A DNA stretch of 64,000 bases from Piezodorus guildinii (GCA_023052935.1 CM041298.1:7025344-7089343), one strand, 5' to 3'. Numbered from the stretch's first letter, positions 52,476-63,497 are shown. Notes: generated by a model not told the origin, from the sequence alone. Numbers and translations are program-made.

Positions 52476-53199
52476 TGTCTATTAAAACTTGTCTAATTTG
52501 ATCTTACCCTGCATGTCGCCTTCTTGGATCGGTAAACACTTTACCTTAGGAAATAATTCTAATTGTTCTAAAAATTATCGTATATAAATACATTAAAATA
52601 TTAAATAGTAATGTTTTGAAGGTACCGCTGTCTTAGAAACGAAGTCGGTCAAAAACAAAAGTAGGGTAGTGTTTTAACCTTCATTTTTGGCATTGGATGA
52701 GCCGTGAAATGAAACCTTTTCGACCTCCCGAACGTTGTTGTAACCTCAGAGATGATAGGACTCGACCGAAATGTTATTTTTAGCCTCAGCTAATCTCCAT
52801 AAATTGCTGGAAGCTCCGCCCAAAGTGCATTAAGGTAAAAGCCCCGGCTCGCTAAGTCCCTACTTAGCCGCAAAGTCGAGTGTCAACCGCGTCGCTTTTC
52901 AACTTCCGGATGTATTTTTATAAACCGATCTTGGCTGGGAAAAAAAAATAATCCATCTAGATAGACTACAGAATATAATAAATATAAAAATATATTCTTG
53001 TTTGTTCATTTTAACACTAGCGTCTTCGAACAATATGTAGTGCCTTTTTCGGTAACTATGCGCTCCAAACTTGCACCCTTTTGAAATAAAGTCCGCACTA
53101 CACAGTGACAAAAGACTTAAGGGAAAATTTGAGTGTGAGCGGGAGAGAAGAAAGCCATATTTAAAAAAAAAAAAAAATCGGACAATAACATCAAATATT

Positions 53200-53597
53200 A
53201 CTTATACTATATAAAATATATAGTAAGGGAAAGTATTGCGGTCGTGAAAATTTTCTATTCCAGTTTTCAACGGAAATACACGTTTTAGGCTCCCCTGAGT
53301 ACAAATAACTAAGTCCCGCAAAAAGGTCTGTGTGTGTGTGGTAACTCCCGGGCGGAAACAGCAAGTCCTATGAAAAAAAAGTCCTATGAAACTGAAATTT
53401 CATGTTTAAGACAACTATACGCCCAACACGTTACAAAACCTTTTTCATCAAAATGAGCTTACCAGAAGAGCCACTTTAAACTATGCATTTTTCACCTTTT
53501 TTCGATTTTTTCAAAAACGGTTCCGACGATTTTGATTAAACTCGCTATATCGATGTAGAATTTAATGGGCTTTAATATCATTTAGATTTGGATTATA
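53200..53597 (-). mobile_element. HINE-like element, hairpin half
   Basis: Hairpin variant CTTATACTATATAAAATATATAGTAAG, TATTGCGGTCGTGAAAATTTTC, GTGTGTGTGG, a short internal duplication of the AAGTCCTATGAAA block, ending at TTTAATATCATTTAG. A second-subfamily copy starts 5 bases later on the same strand. Confidence 0.8.
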
Positions 53598-53602
53598 TTT
53601 TT

Positions 53603-54466
53603 ACTTTCACCTACCTATATATAAAATATATAGTAAGGGAAATTATTGCGATAGTGAAAATTTTCGAATCCCAGTTTTCAACGGAAATACACGTTTGTAC
53701 ACTGAGTCCAAATAACCAAGTCCCACGAAAAGTTCTGTGTGTTCGTGTGTATGTGGTAGCTCCCGGGCAGAAACGAAAACTCCTATGAAACTAAACTTCC
53801 ATATTTAAGACAACTACACACCCGATATATTACAGCAGTTTTTTTCACTAATATTGGTGGACCAGAAGATGTACTTTATGCCATGCATTTGCGATTTCTT
53901 CGAAAAAATTGCTCTAACTAATTTGAATAAACTCGCTATATGGATGTAAAATTTAATGAGCTTTAATGCCATCTAGGTTTCATTCTGATTGAAATAGTCT
54001 GACAGGGCTTAAGTTCCGATATTTTAAATTTTCCTTCTCTTAATTACCTTTAATTTTGTACATTCCAAAAGATTAGCCATATCATCTTAATGACAATGAT
54101 GAAGCTAAATATACAAGTTGGACGAATTTAATGACTAACGAAAGGATAAAAGTGCAAAACTATTTGTTTACATAATTTATTGTTTTTTGATAATAAGAAC
54201 AATAATGTAGACGTATAATATACCGTTGGAAATAGAAAGATTTTAGAAAAAAATATTATCTGCTATAAAAAGTTGTAAAAGGTAATATAAAGTGACGAAT
54301 AGCGAATAAACTTATTACTGATTAACAATTTAATATAGTTGTATCATTTGATCTTAATCATATGTTTCCAACGAAAAGGAATACACGTTTAATTAAAATC
54401 AACTTGAAATATTTTTCAAATTAAAGTATATTTAATAGTTTTTAAATTGATTTTAAAAGTCGAGGT
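53603..54466 (-). mobile_element. HINE-like element, part before Jockey insertion
   Basis: ACTTTCACCTACCTATATATAAAATATATAGTAAGGG through all blocks to TTGATTTTAAAAGTCGAGGT, where the element is cut. Its last ~40 bp are found at 55308-55350. Confidence 0.82.
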
Positions 54467-54720
54467 TGATCTGTCCCGAACCAGATATCACTCCTATGAA
54501 AAACTCCACTTCACTCTAACCCACTAGTTTCAATCCTTGATTCCTCTTCGATTTCTGACAATCCTCCGAGGCGTCTGAAAAGAAGATGGCCTCGAGACCT
54601 TCTAGTTTAGAATAGTTACAGGAGTGCTACCATTGGAAAGTCTTTTTCAAGTAATTTTTCTTTTATCATCGTTACTTATTGTATCTTTTAGTACAGTTGT
54701 AAATTTCAATACATTATATT
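54467..54720 (+). pseudogene. Jockey-like LINE (family A), short 3' copy
   Basis: TGTCCCGAACCAGATATCACTCC to CCTCCGAGGCGTCTGAAAAG and the tail GTACAGTTGTAAATTTCAATA. An imperfect flanking duplication AAAAGTCGAGGT (54455-54466) / AAAAGTGTGGT (55308-55318) supports insertion into the HINE. Only ~40 codons remain. Confidence 0.72.
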
Positions 54721-54736
54721 TAAAAAAAGGAAGAAA

Positions 54737-55287
54737 TAAAGTCCCGGTTAAAGGTGGTAAAAGCGTGTTATTATTCAGTTGCTAAATTAATAAGCTTCTG
54801 TCTAAAAACTTAAAGTTTAGAATTTATAAAACTATTATTCTTCCGACGGTTCTTTACGGGTGTGAAACGTGGCCGCTCACTTTGAAGGATGAACGACGGC
54901 TTAAGGTTTTCGAAAATAAGGTACTGCGTAAAATATTTGATCCGAAGAGAGATGAGGCCAATGCGGAGTTTAGAAGGTTGCACAACGCGGAATAGCGGAG
55001 TTTGTACCTAGTGAATATAATTGAGTTGATAGCATCGCGGAGACTCAAATGCGCGCGTAAAGTTGTAGGGCTCAGTGAGGAGCGGATTCCGAGAAAGTCT
55101 GTATTCGCTGAACCGACTGGTAGGCGTTCGAAAGGTAGACCGAAGCGTCGATGGGAGGATTGCATTAAGGCTGATCTCGGGGGCTTGGGCTTGACCGGCG
55201 AACATTGGACGAGTCTGTGCAGGCGAAGTTTGGTGGTATCGGCATCGAACCTTCGGGTTCGGTAAGCCTATTATTATTATTATTATG
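54737..55287 (+). pseudogene. RTE-like LINE copy in the Jockey tail
   Basis: Begins at EEIKSRLKVV and runs through YGCETWPLTLKDERRLKVFENKVLRKIFDPKRDEANAEFRRLHNAE, a stop, LVNIIELIASRRLKCARKVVGLSEERIPRKSVFAEPTGRRSKGRPKRRWEDCIKADLGGLGLTGEHWTSLCRRSLVVSASNLRVR. (TTA)n tail. TTAAAAAAAGGAAGAAA-like sequence on the left and TTAAAAAAAAAGAAGAAA on the right suggest an imperfect TSD. Confidence 0.85.
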
Positions 55288-55307
55288 TTAAAAAAAAAGA
55301 AGAAAAA

Positions 55308-55350
55308 AAAAGTGTGGTAAGTGAAAGTCTTGTGTAGCCCGCACCAGATT
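55308..55350 (-). mobile_element. HINE-like element, terminal part after nested insertions
   Basis: AAAAGTGTGGTAAGTGAAAGTCTTGTGTAGCCCGCACCAGAT, the missing terminus of the copy at 53603-54466. Confidence 0.82.
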
Positions 55351-55587
55351 TTTTTGTCTTTTAACATTTTATTAAACCCTGATTATTAGGAATACGACGA
55401 TTCGTTTTCGATCATTTGGCTGGTGTACGAATACGTTGTCACAGTGCAATTCGTGATTCGCGGACCAGATTTTTTATTTAATATTCAGTGCTGACCCACA
55501 ATCGGCTCCCATCCCCGACGATTTGTCAGTGTTAATGATATATATCCCACCGGGGGTGGACAATATATATTCACAAGTTATTAATGA

Positions 55588-55800
55588 GGCAGGCCCGACG
55601 GGAAGGTATTGGAACCAGCCAGCGTTTTCAGCCAACGCCATAATGGATAATTCACTTAATGGATCCCTCTGTTAATTACTTGTCTCGGGTTCGAGTCCCG
55701 TCGGGGCGGACCCATTGTCACGCCGATTTAAAGCCGGCACTTCAATAATATCCTCGCAAATCATCCGTATTCTGTAGGGGCGGAGTATGTGGGAGAGGCT
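55588..55800 (+). repeat. Possible tRNA-derived repeat
   Basis: TCTCGGGTTCGAGTCCCGTCGGGGCGG contains a perfect B box and a tRNA-like 3' stem (CCGTCGGGGCGG; CCCGACGGG also upstream at ~55593). No convincing A box at the right distance, and no second copy in the window. GC is much higher than around it. Confidence 0.35.
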
Positions 55801-56019
55801 TTACCGGGAAAATTATTTCGGATTCAAATTTTGCGAAGCGAATTCGTTTATAATATAACCAGTATACGGTGGAATGAGCATACCACTTAATCGGTGATCA
55901 CAAATTCACACTGCACCGGATTTTAAACAATAATTAAGAAAAGAAGGAGTTCTGGTTTTCCGCATTACAGTATCTTTGCAATGGGCGTATTACTTTAATC
56001 GTGCTATTCAACGCGTATT

Positions 56020-56128
56020 ATTATGGCATAAGTTTACATTTTTCCATTTACATATTTTAAACAGTGAGTATCTAAAAAAAATATTAATTTAAGAAAATAA
56101 AATAAAAAACTCTACTAATTATTACACA
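56020..56128 (+). repeat. U1 repeat, part before RTE
   Basis: AATAAAAAACTCTACTAATTATTACACA matches the U1 block AATTATTACACA; continues at 57092. Confidence 0.45.
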
Positions 56129-57091
56129 TTTGATTTGAGGTGATTTGAGATTTGAGGTGCGATCGGGTTTGAAACAGGGTGACTCCCTTTCACCTTTGTT
56201 CTTTAATATAGCTTTAGAATATGTCATAGAAAAGGTGATGTGTACCGAGAAAGGCTTAAATATGGGTTACAAGATTCCGTTTTTGGGGTATGCTGATGAT
56301 CTGGTACTGCTAGGTGAAGACACGGAAACCATACAGCTAATTACAAGTGTGTTAATAAAAACCGGTAAAGAAATAGGACTCGAATTAAATGCCGATAAGA
56401 CGAAATATCTGATTAGTAGCAGAAACGGTGGCGATCTGGGTGATATTGATGTATCAGGGCATACTTTTGAACACGTAGAGAAATTCAAGTATTTAGGTTC
56501 AATGATAACAAGAAAAAATGAAATCCAGGAAGAAATAAAGTCCCGGTTAAAGGTGGGAAATGCGTGTTATTATTCAGTTGCTAAGTTACTTAGTTCGTGG
56601 CTTCTATCTAAAAACTTAAAGGTTAGAATTTATAAAACTATTATTCTTTCAACGGTTCATCATGGATGTGAAACGTGGCCGCTTACTTCGAAGGATGAAA
56701 AACGACTTAAGGTTTTCGAAAATAAGGTACAGCGTAAAATATTTGGTCCGAAGAGAGATTAGGCCACTGGGGAGTTAAGAAGGTTGTACAACGCGGAATT
56801 GCGGGACTTGTATCCTGTGTATATAACTGATTTGGTAGCATCTCGGAGACTGAAATGGGCGAGTAAGGTTGTTGGGCTCGATGAAGAGCGGATTCCGAGA
56901 AAGTTGGTATTTGCTGATCCGACTGGTAGGCGTCCGAAAGGTAGGCCGAAACGGAGATGGGAGGATTGCGTTAAGGCTGATCTCGGGGGCTTGGGCTTGA
57001 CGGCGAACATTGGACGAATCTGTGTAGGCGGAGTTTGGTGGTATCGGCATCGAACCTTCGGGTTCGCTAAGCCTGTTATTATTGTTATTAT
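56129..57091 (+). pseudogene. RTE-like LINE, 5'-truncated copy with TSD inside U1
   Basis: 205-codon frame FEVRSGLKQGDSLSPLFFNIALEYVIEKVMCTEKGLNMGYKIPFLGYADDLVLLGEDTETIQLITSVLIKTGKEIGLELNADKTKYLISSRNGGDLGDIDVSGHTFEHVEKFKYLGSMITRKNEIQEEIKSRLKVGNACYYSVAKLL.. to IFGPKRD with RT motifs B and C intact, a stop (GAT TAG), then a further 124-codon frame of the C-terminus. A frameshift at CTTGACGGCG alters the last residues. TAATTATTACACA (13 bp) at 56116-56128 and 57092-57104 is the TSD. Confidence 0.92.
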
Positions 57092-57104
57092 TAATTATTA
57101 CACA

Positions 57105-57465
57105 ATAGTTTTTTATTTCCAGATAACTATACTTGGTCATAACAGTTTATATATCTGATAATTAACTATTCTGAAAAGCAATAAATTTATCAAAGAAAGG
57201 TTGCCTATCACCTCTGCTAATCACGGATTTTTGATTAGAAGCCTCTAAAATTTTCTTCTTTCAAGTTCTTAAATTAAATCCTTTTTAATCGGCCGCGATT
57301 TTAAAAATAGCCAGTTGACATCAACTTGTAGTGTTAAGATAATTATCTGATGCTCTTGTATGTATGTGCCAAATTTTGAAAAAAATGGTCATGTAGAGAC
57401 GGATTTTTGTATATTTTATTCAGGCTCTTCGTATCTTGAAACGTAAGTCCTTAGATTTCGTGGGA
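57105..57465 (+). repeat. U1 repeat, part after RTE
   Basis: TAGTTTTTTATTTCCAG, later AGCCAGTTGACATCAACTTGTAG, ATGTGCCAAATTTTGAAAAAAATGG and CTTCGTATCTTGAAACGTAAGTCCTTAGATTTC in the U1 order. Confidence 0.6.
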
Positions 57466-57489
57466 TATATATATATATATATATCCTCC

Positions 57490-57559
<70 letters not shown>

Positions 57560-57566
57560 GGAGGCT
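57466..57566. repeat. (AT)n with flanking inverted arms
   Basis: Two AT runs with CCTCCAAATT at 57484 and its inverse AATTTGGAGG at ~57557; the whole tract can fold into a long hairpin. An 86-codon frame across it is an artefact of the microsatellite. Confidence 0.9.
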
Positions 57567-57663
57567 GATTTATACTTCACCATTCTTTTATTAAAAATAA
57601 TTGGATTTGAATCCAAGCTCTTTGTTAAATAGGTTTTGTGACGACACAAGTGAGACTTGTAGG

Positions 57664-58020
57664 TAGGGGTGGGCATAATCGGAGGATCGTCATAATCGAA
57701 TGATCGGACTTTGATGATTTAAATAATCGAATGATTCCATAATCGAATGACCGAATGATTAATATGCATTCTGAAACTTAACTGGCACCATTCTACTGTC
57801 CAACATTGCTGAGCTGAGGCTATAATTTATGTGATGAAAAAAAGAAAGAAAAAAGTCATTCGCTTATTCCTGACCCCTTGTGACCCCTCGATCATCGTTA
57901 TAAAATTCAGTTCGAATTATCATTCGTATCTCCAAACCGATTAATCCGATAATCGATTAATTCGAATGATTGAAATAATCGAATGATCTGATAATCGTCA
58001 TTCGATTATGCCCACCCCTA
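57664..58020. mobile_element. hAT-like MITE
   Basis: TAGGGGTGGGCATAATCG at the left and its inverse at the right, 357 bp. Flanked by CTTGTAGG (57656-57663) and CTAGTAGG (58021-58028), an 8-bp duplication with one mismatch, as expected for hAT elements. The interior holds many AATCGAATGAT repeats in both orientations. No transposase. Confidence 0.88.
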
Positions 58021-58372
58021 CTAGTAGGGCCTTCAGTTGTAATGGAACTGAATTGGCACCATCTGATTGACCTTAAATTGTTTCATTATTGCCGATTTAC
58101 GATGAATTGCATTTTTTGTTTACAATTCAATTGCCAGGATTTTAAAAGCTCTGGATAAGATAGAGTATGTGGTAAAACTTCTTTTTTTTTTTTTTTTTGT
58201 AAATATAGTTAATTAAGCAATATGCCTAATCTTTCTTACGAAAGGTCTCATATTGAAGGATGTATTATATTTAAAAAAAAAAACTGTTTTAATTAACATG
58301 TGTTTCTCTACAAAATTATAATTAAATTATTTTTGAACTAGTGAATCCGCCGTTTCTTTGCACTGATGAAAT
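58021..58372. other. Unassigned gap
   Basis: No recognised element or gene. Confidence 0.3.
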
Positions 58373-58374
58373 TA

Positions 58375-59108
58375 TTGGGTTGTTTCACACGAAATGTCCG
58401 ATATTATAGTTTCTGAAATACATAAAGGATTTTGTAGGTCTCTGTTGTTTTCTTCCGAATGTTAACATATTTAAAGTAAACAGTTACTAATCCTCTACCT
58501 TTTTATTATAAGCATTAGCTTCCCAATCAATTGCCCACTTTTTACTATACCTCCAAATATTAACATGAAAACACGCGATTTTCGAGTAATATTTTTGTAC
58601 GAGTTTAAACTCGGCCATTCAGCAGCTGAGGCCGCTAGAAATATTTGCAAGGTGTTTGGGGAAGGGAGTGTTAATGAACGGACCATTTTCCGTTGGTTTG
58701 CTAAGTTTTCAGCTGGGGATACCGACTTGGAAAACATACATCGAGGAAGACCTCCGTCCGTAATAGACAACGATGTCCTCAAACATACAGTAGAAGGAAA
58801 CCAACCACGTTTCCAGACATTTAAAGTGTATTGGGAAAGTAAAAAAGCTCGATACATGGGTACCTCATGATCTCACTGAGCGGCAGCAAGACCCCATGTT
58901 TCAAAACATATCGTGCAAAAATTGAAAGAACTGGGCTACGAAGTTCTTCCGCACCCACCATATTCTCCCGACTTGTCTCCAACAGATTACCACCTGCTCA
59001 GGAATTTAGGCAACTTCGTCAAAGGGAAACTTTTTGATAATGATGATCAAGTTTTTCAGTTCGGGGATAAAACACTTGATAACTGACATTTCATGTGACA
59101 AAACCCAA
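58375..59108 (+). pseudogene. mariner-like element with both ends and TA duplication
   Basis: TTGGGTTGTTTCACACGAAATG to CATTTCATGTGACAAAACCCAA, 734 bp, with TA on both sides. It encodes MKTRDFRVIFLYEFKLGHSAAEAARNICKVFGEGSVNERTIFRWFAKFSAGDTDLENIHRGRPPSVIDNDVLKHTVEGN, a ~50 bp deletion, then KVYWESKKARYMGTS in the wrong frame, the family-wide deletion after the ERQQ codons, and the YSPDLSPTDYHLLRNLGNFVKGKLF region out of frame. The first two catalytic aspartates are absent. Confidence 0.9.
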
Positions 59109-59680
59109 TATATACATATATATATATTGGAGAATCATACATTTCCTGTGTAATGACCCTGAAGAAGTAGACAAATTTGAGTAAAATATTCCGTCTTCCA
59201 GACAATTCACTCCTTCCGAAAGTTACTTCTTGAATAAAGCAATAGAATTACAATCTTTACAATAATAACTTCTGTTTTTCTTCCTGAATCACTCCTTTGT
59301 TCTCTCAAAGGTCTCCATTCAATGCTACGTCGAAGAAGTTCAATTCGAATCGGCGTTTCTTTTCTAAAAAGACTTGTTATTGTTTTTGTATCGGTTACCA
59401 TTTCATAACGCTTGACAATGAATGATCTCAACTGACAAAGGAATCTTTCGTTCTTGGACGAGTAGTTTTCTTGAGGAAAAAAAAAACAGACTAAAAATAA
59501 ATAAAAAATCGAACTAATCCTCAGACATTCAGGAAACGGTACAATTTGTTCCTTCTTATGGAGGAAGACGAGACCAACTGTGAAATAGTCTTGATGTTTC
59601 ATTTTATTTCTTTTCAAATTGTTACTGTTATCTTTTTCTTCGTATCTTTCCGTTTCTAATGTTGAGTATTTTTTTCTTTT
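59109..59680. other. Unassigned gap
   Basis: No repeat family recognised. The longest reverse frame (59207-59617, 136 codons) shows no motif I recognise; it is rich in Phe/Arg/Ser and could be chance. Confidence 0.3.
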
Positions 59681-59688
59681 GTTTCAGG

Positions 59689-59722
59689 TGAGGAGATTAT
59701 AAATTGGACAAGAGTAGTGATG
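59689..59722 (+). other. Possible microexon (splice-site pair)
   Basis: A pyrimidine-rich run ending TTTCAG is followed 33-35 bases later by a GTATGT donor-like site. The segment between has no stop in every frame but no known homology. Chance occurrence is quite likely. Confidence 0.15.
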
Positions 59723-59865
59723 GTATGTAGAACGTATTTGTATGTATGGTCAAAGAATATTAAGTGTTTTAACTTGTAAGAGAAACTATTAAGACTCATT
59801 TAAAGTACTATAATATATTGAGCGTGATTAGCTTGGTAATTTATTTTCCCCTGTATAGTAGATAG

Positions 59866-59918
59866 TGGTATAATATACAGTTGGAAAGCTTAAGATTTTA
59901 GAGAAAAAAAATTACGTT
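59866..59918 (-). mobile_element. HINE-like fragment
   Basis: GGTATAATATACAGTTGGAAAGCTTAAGATTTTAGAGAAAAAAAATTACG matches the HINE interior only. Confidence 0.45.
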
Positions 59919-60077
59919 TTCAGACACTCGTAGAAGAACTGCAGATAGAAGTGCATTTTTTTTTTAAATTCTCGATTTGCGCTGGAATTTTGTTGGAAAG
60001 GAGAGTACTTTCGTTAAAGTATATTGTGTTGATAATGTTTTTCATTTAATTGTATAATAACAACACTCAGTAGAAAC

Positions 60078-60297
60078 TCGCAGGTGGTCCTAGGATTTTT
60101 TAATGGGAGTAAAAAATCCTTAGTTACGCCGTCCTTCGGCGGGGACGTTAAAAGGTGGTCCCGAGCCTGTGCGATGTCAGGTACTCGTTAAAGATCCCTA
60201 TCCTAATAAAACCTGGATAGGCAAAATTTAGGACTCGCACTGTAACATCGTCCGATTAGCCATAGCAGCATAAAGTGACGTTAAACGAATAAACAAC
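60078..60297 (+). mobile_element. SINE-A body
   Basis: CGCAGGTGGTCCTAGGATTTTTTAATGGG to GTGACGTTAAACGAATAAACAAC. Lacks the tRNA head including the B box. Closely similar to the 48.8 kb copy, with CCGTCCTTCGGCGGGGACG keeping the small hairpin. Confidence 0.88.
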
Positions 60298-60365
60298 AAC
60301 AAAGTTTTTTTGCGAAAAACATATCACTCTTTTCTAAAATAATTATGGTTACTATCATGGAAACG

Positions 60366-60691
60366 CTTGCGGGAGCGGCGTGGTCCAGTGGATAGAGCAC
60401 TAATCTGCTGTGCTCCGGGTCCTGGGTTCGAATCCCGACTGTGGCAGAAATATTATTTATTCTGTTAATTCAGTCGGGGGGCGACCCTAGGGTATGGAGA
60501 CCCTCCTGGGGCAGACCCAGCCTCTATAAAGTGGGTACCCAAATTAATTGGGGAAAAACCTGGCGGCTGAGCGTAATTAAGGCCTAATCACCTCATTGCA
60601 CTGCCGTTGGCCTAGAAACAGTACGAATCTCTATATGTACTGGGCCCAAGACCCTTCATGGGTTGTAGTGGTACAGGTTTTTTTTTTTTTT
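60366..60691 (+). mobile_element. Complete SINE-B with TSD
   Basis: 326 bp. The tRNA-derived head carries the A box TGGTCCAGTGG (60381-60391) and B box GGTTCGAATCC (60425-60435), correct spacing for an internal pol III promoter. The body includes CCCTAGGGTATGGAGACCCTCC and GCACTGCCGTTGGCCTAGAAACAG; the 3' end is a short T run. ATCATGGAAACG (12 bp, perfect) at 60354-60365 and 60692-60703 is the TSD. The head resembles a tRNA with anticodon region CTAATCTGCTG, but I do not assign an amino acid. 60704-61140 has no recognised feature. Confidence 0.93.
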
Positions 60692-61150
60692 ATCATGGAA
60701 ACGGCCTATTAAGGAAATGAATTATCAAATAACTAAGCTATATAACTATAACTGTAACTAAGCTTTAGTTTGAGTGGTGAAGTACATTTGTATCTATAAC
60801 ACTTAATGGAATAGAGGTATCATATAGAAATAAATAGATTGTAAAGTTACTGATAAAAAATGTTTAACTGACAGTCGTATTTTGTTTTCTTTCAAAATAG
60901 ATCCGTAATGGAAAAATGATTTTAAGGAACGAGGGAGATTATGTTTAAAAAGTTCCCTTGGAAATTGGTAGAATAAACTCGAGAACTTACTTGAGTAAAC
61001 ATTTATCGAAAAAAGCCAATAAAAAAGTTTTAAGTGGCTCAGCGAGTCTAAGAAATTCAGCTCTCTCCTAATCTGGAAATCTACTAACTCCAGGAGAATG
61101 AGATTTCAACACTATCGTATATCTCTGTATATACTATAAGTATATACACA

Positions 61151-61222
<72 letters not shown>
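61151..61222 (+). repeat. (TA)n microsatellite
   Basis: About 70 bases of AT dinucleotide. Confidence 0.95.
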
Positions 61223-61225
<3 letters not shown>

Positions 61226-61249
61226 GTAGTACATATAAAATACATAAAT

Positions 61250-61384
61250 GCGATGTCAGGTACTCGTTAAAGATCCCTATCCTAATATAAACCTGCATAG
61301 TCAAAATTTAGGACTCCCACTGTAGCATCGTCCGATTAGCCTTAGTGGCATAAAGTGACGTTAAATAAATAAACAAACAAAAAA
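61250..61384 (+). mobile_element. SINE-A 3' half
   Basis: GCGATGTCAGGTACTCG to GTGACGTTAAATAAATAAACAAAC. The 5' half is missing. Confidence 0.87.
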
Positions 61385-61554
61385 ACCCAGTAGAGATATA
61401 ACATCTTGAGTATGCTATCATAATCTGAATGTGACTATAGACTGTATGAGTTGGTACACATAGCACATTTTTTTTTTTGGACCTGCCATTTGTATCAAGG
61501 AAATTTCCACATTTAGGAATATGCTTTATAGTTGCTTCACAGGGTTACCTGGTG

Positions 61555-61640
61555 GTCAGCATAACCCGCTGGTGACCCTGACATTTTTTAATGTAGATAA
61601 AAAATCTTTAGTTATGCCGTCCTTCGGAGGGGACGTTAAA
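61555..61640 (+). mobile_element. SINE-A middle fragment
   Basis: CCCGCTGGTGACC.., TTTTTTAATG..GATAAAAAATC, TTAGTTATGCCGTCCTTCGGAGGGGACGTTAAA, cut exactly where HINE sequence starts. Confidence 0.7.
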
Positions 61641-62069
61641 AGGTTTCACTCTGATTAAAATAGTCTGACAAGGCTTAAATGCTAATACTTTAAATTTGGT
61701 TCTCTTCCTCTAAAGTACCTTTAATTTTGTATATTCTATAAAAATAACCATAATCTTGTTAGCATTGATAGATAACAGCTAAATATGCAAGTTGAGCGAA
61801 TTTGAAAAGCAATAAGGGATAAAACTGAAAAAAAAAAAAACTCAAGTTTTTAAAATTTAATAGAGAGTGATGAAAAGAAGATAAAACTAACTGATTATTT
61901 TAGATAATAATATGATAGATTTTTTAATAAAACACATGTTTCTATATAAATTCAATTTAATTAATTCTATAATAGTTTCACGTATTTTTATCTTTAAGCG
62001 TATTTGAAAATTCTTTCATTGATTTTAAAAATGGAGGTAAGTGAAAGTCGTGTGTTGCCCGCACCAAAT
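61641..62069 (-). mobile_element. HINE-like element, terminal half, first of a tandem
   Basis: AGGTTTCACTCTGATTAAAATAGTCTGACAAGG to TTGCCCGCACCAAAT. The hairpin half is missing and replaced by SINE-A sequence. Confidence 0.8.
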
Positions 62070-62628
62070 TTTCTAATTCCAGTTTTCAACGGAATACACT
62101 TTTTAGAGTCCCCTGTGTCCAAATAACCAAGTCCCACATCAAACTCCCTATATCAATGTCAAATTTAATGGGCTTTAACATCATGTAGGTTTTACTCAGA
62201 TTGAAATAGTCTGACAAGGCTTAAATGCCGATATTTTAAATTTCGACTCTCTTCCTCTAAAGTACATTAAATTTTGTATATTCTATAAAAATTACCATAT
62301 TATCTTGTTAGCACTGATAAAAAACAGCTAAATGTGCAAGTTGAGCGAATTTGAAAAGCAACAAATATTTTATAATGCAATTTTTTTTTTTTGAACAGTA
62401 ATATACATGTATGATATACCGTTTGATAGGTAAAGATTTTAGAAATAATATTATCTTATACTCAAGCTTTTAAAAGTTAATAGAGAGTTACAAAAGTGAT
62501 TATTTTAGATAATAATATAATAGATTTTTTAATAAAATATATGTTTCTATAGAACCTTCATTTAATTAATTCTTTAATCGATTTTAAAAATGGAGGTAAG
62601 TGAAAGTCGTGTGTTGCCCGTACCAGAT
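62070..62628 (-). mobile_element. HINE-like element, second of a tandem
   Basis: Begins at TTCTAATTCCAGTTTTCAACGG, i.e. ~40 bp inside the hairpin end, directly joined to the terminus of the previous copy. A ~160 bp deletion joins AAGTCCCACATC to AAACTCCCTATATC. Ends TTGCCCGTACCAGAT. Confidence 0.82.
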
Positions 62629-63030
62629 TTTTTTTTTGTATTTTTCGGTGTTATACACAACTAAGCCTTGGGTTATACAGACTATATATATATAGCTAGC
62701 CCTAACCGACTGTTCCACTCGCACGCACCGATGCTCCCACTTCCCGACATTACACCACGCCTTGAACACAACACTCCTCTTCACTCTTTCATATTTCCAG
62801 GAGAGTACTCCACTTCGTAGTTATGGAGTCTCGGATCCTTCGTTATTCCTTCTCAGGATGCAAATCTCCCATTGTTCCAGAGCGAGAACCGCTATAGCGC
62901 GCAGTTCATCCTACACGTTGTATTATCAAATCCTATCCCGATTCAGTTCACCTTAATACGGAGGAGCTGTTTTTATGAATTACAAATATAATAATTAGGT
63001 TATGAGTTAGTTTTGTGAATAAAACGTTTA
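62629..63030. other. Unassigned gap
   Basis: No repeat recognised. 62690-62950 is GC-richer with 64-66 codon frames on both strands that show no known motif. Confidence 0.3.
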
Positions 63031-63037
63031 AAAAAAA

Positions 63038-63330
63038 ATCTGGCGCGGGCAACACACCACTTTCGTTTATCTCCGTTTTATTTAATCTTTAATGATTTCA
63101 CTCATTTTTATCCGTAATTAGAGATAAAAATGAGTGAAATCATATAATAATTACTTAAATTGAATTTCTAAGGAAACATATGTTTTATTAAATAATCTAT
63201 TATATTATTATCTACGAAAATCAGTTTGTTTTATCGGCTCTTCATCACTTTCCGTTAAATTTAAAATCTTTAACATTCCAACGGTATATTATACATGTAT
63301 ATTATTGTTCTTATGTTCAAAAACAAAAAA
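63038..63330 (+). mobile_element. HINE-like element, first part, interrupted
   Basis: ATCTGGCGCGGGCAACACACC to TTCTTATGTTCAAAAACAAAAAA, then a second copy starts. Contains a 21-bp inverted repeat (63092-63112 with 63122-63142), formed because part of the end region is duplicated in inverse orientation. Confidence 0.78.
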
Positions 63331-63497
63331 ATCTGGTGCGGGCAACACACGACTTTCACTTACCTCCATTTATAAAATCAATGAAAGAATTTTCAAATAC
63401 AGTTAGAGATAAAAATACGTGAAATTATTAAGGAATTAATCAAATTGAATTTATATAGAAACATGTGTTTTATTAAAAAATCAATTATATTATTACC
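63331..63497 (+). mobile_element. HINE-like element, inserted in the previous copy
   Basis: ATCTGGTGCGGGCAACACACGAC to AAAAAATCAATTATATTATTA, where a Jockey copy begins. Same strand as its host copy. Confidence 0.8.

Noticed and set aside
55588..55800. Functional tRNA gene at the GGTTCGAGTCCCG site
   Set aside because: A perfect B box exists, but I could not place an A box or a cloverleaf with the right spacing, so only a low-confidence tRNA-like repeat is listed.
57416..57676. 86-codon frame with a Tyr-Ile run
   Set aside because: Translation of an (AT)n microsatellite.
59207..59617. 136-codon reverse frame outside known repeats
   Set aside because: No domain or motif recognised, unusual composition, no supporting splice or promoter signal. 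Kept only as part of an unassigned gap.
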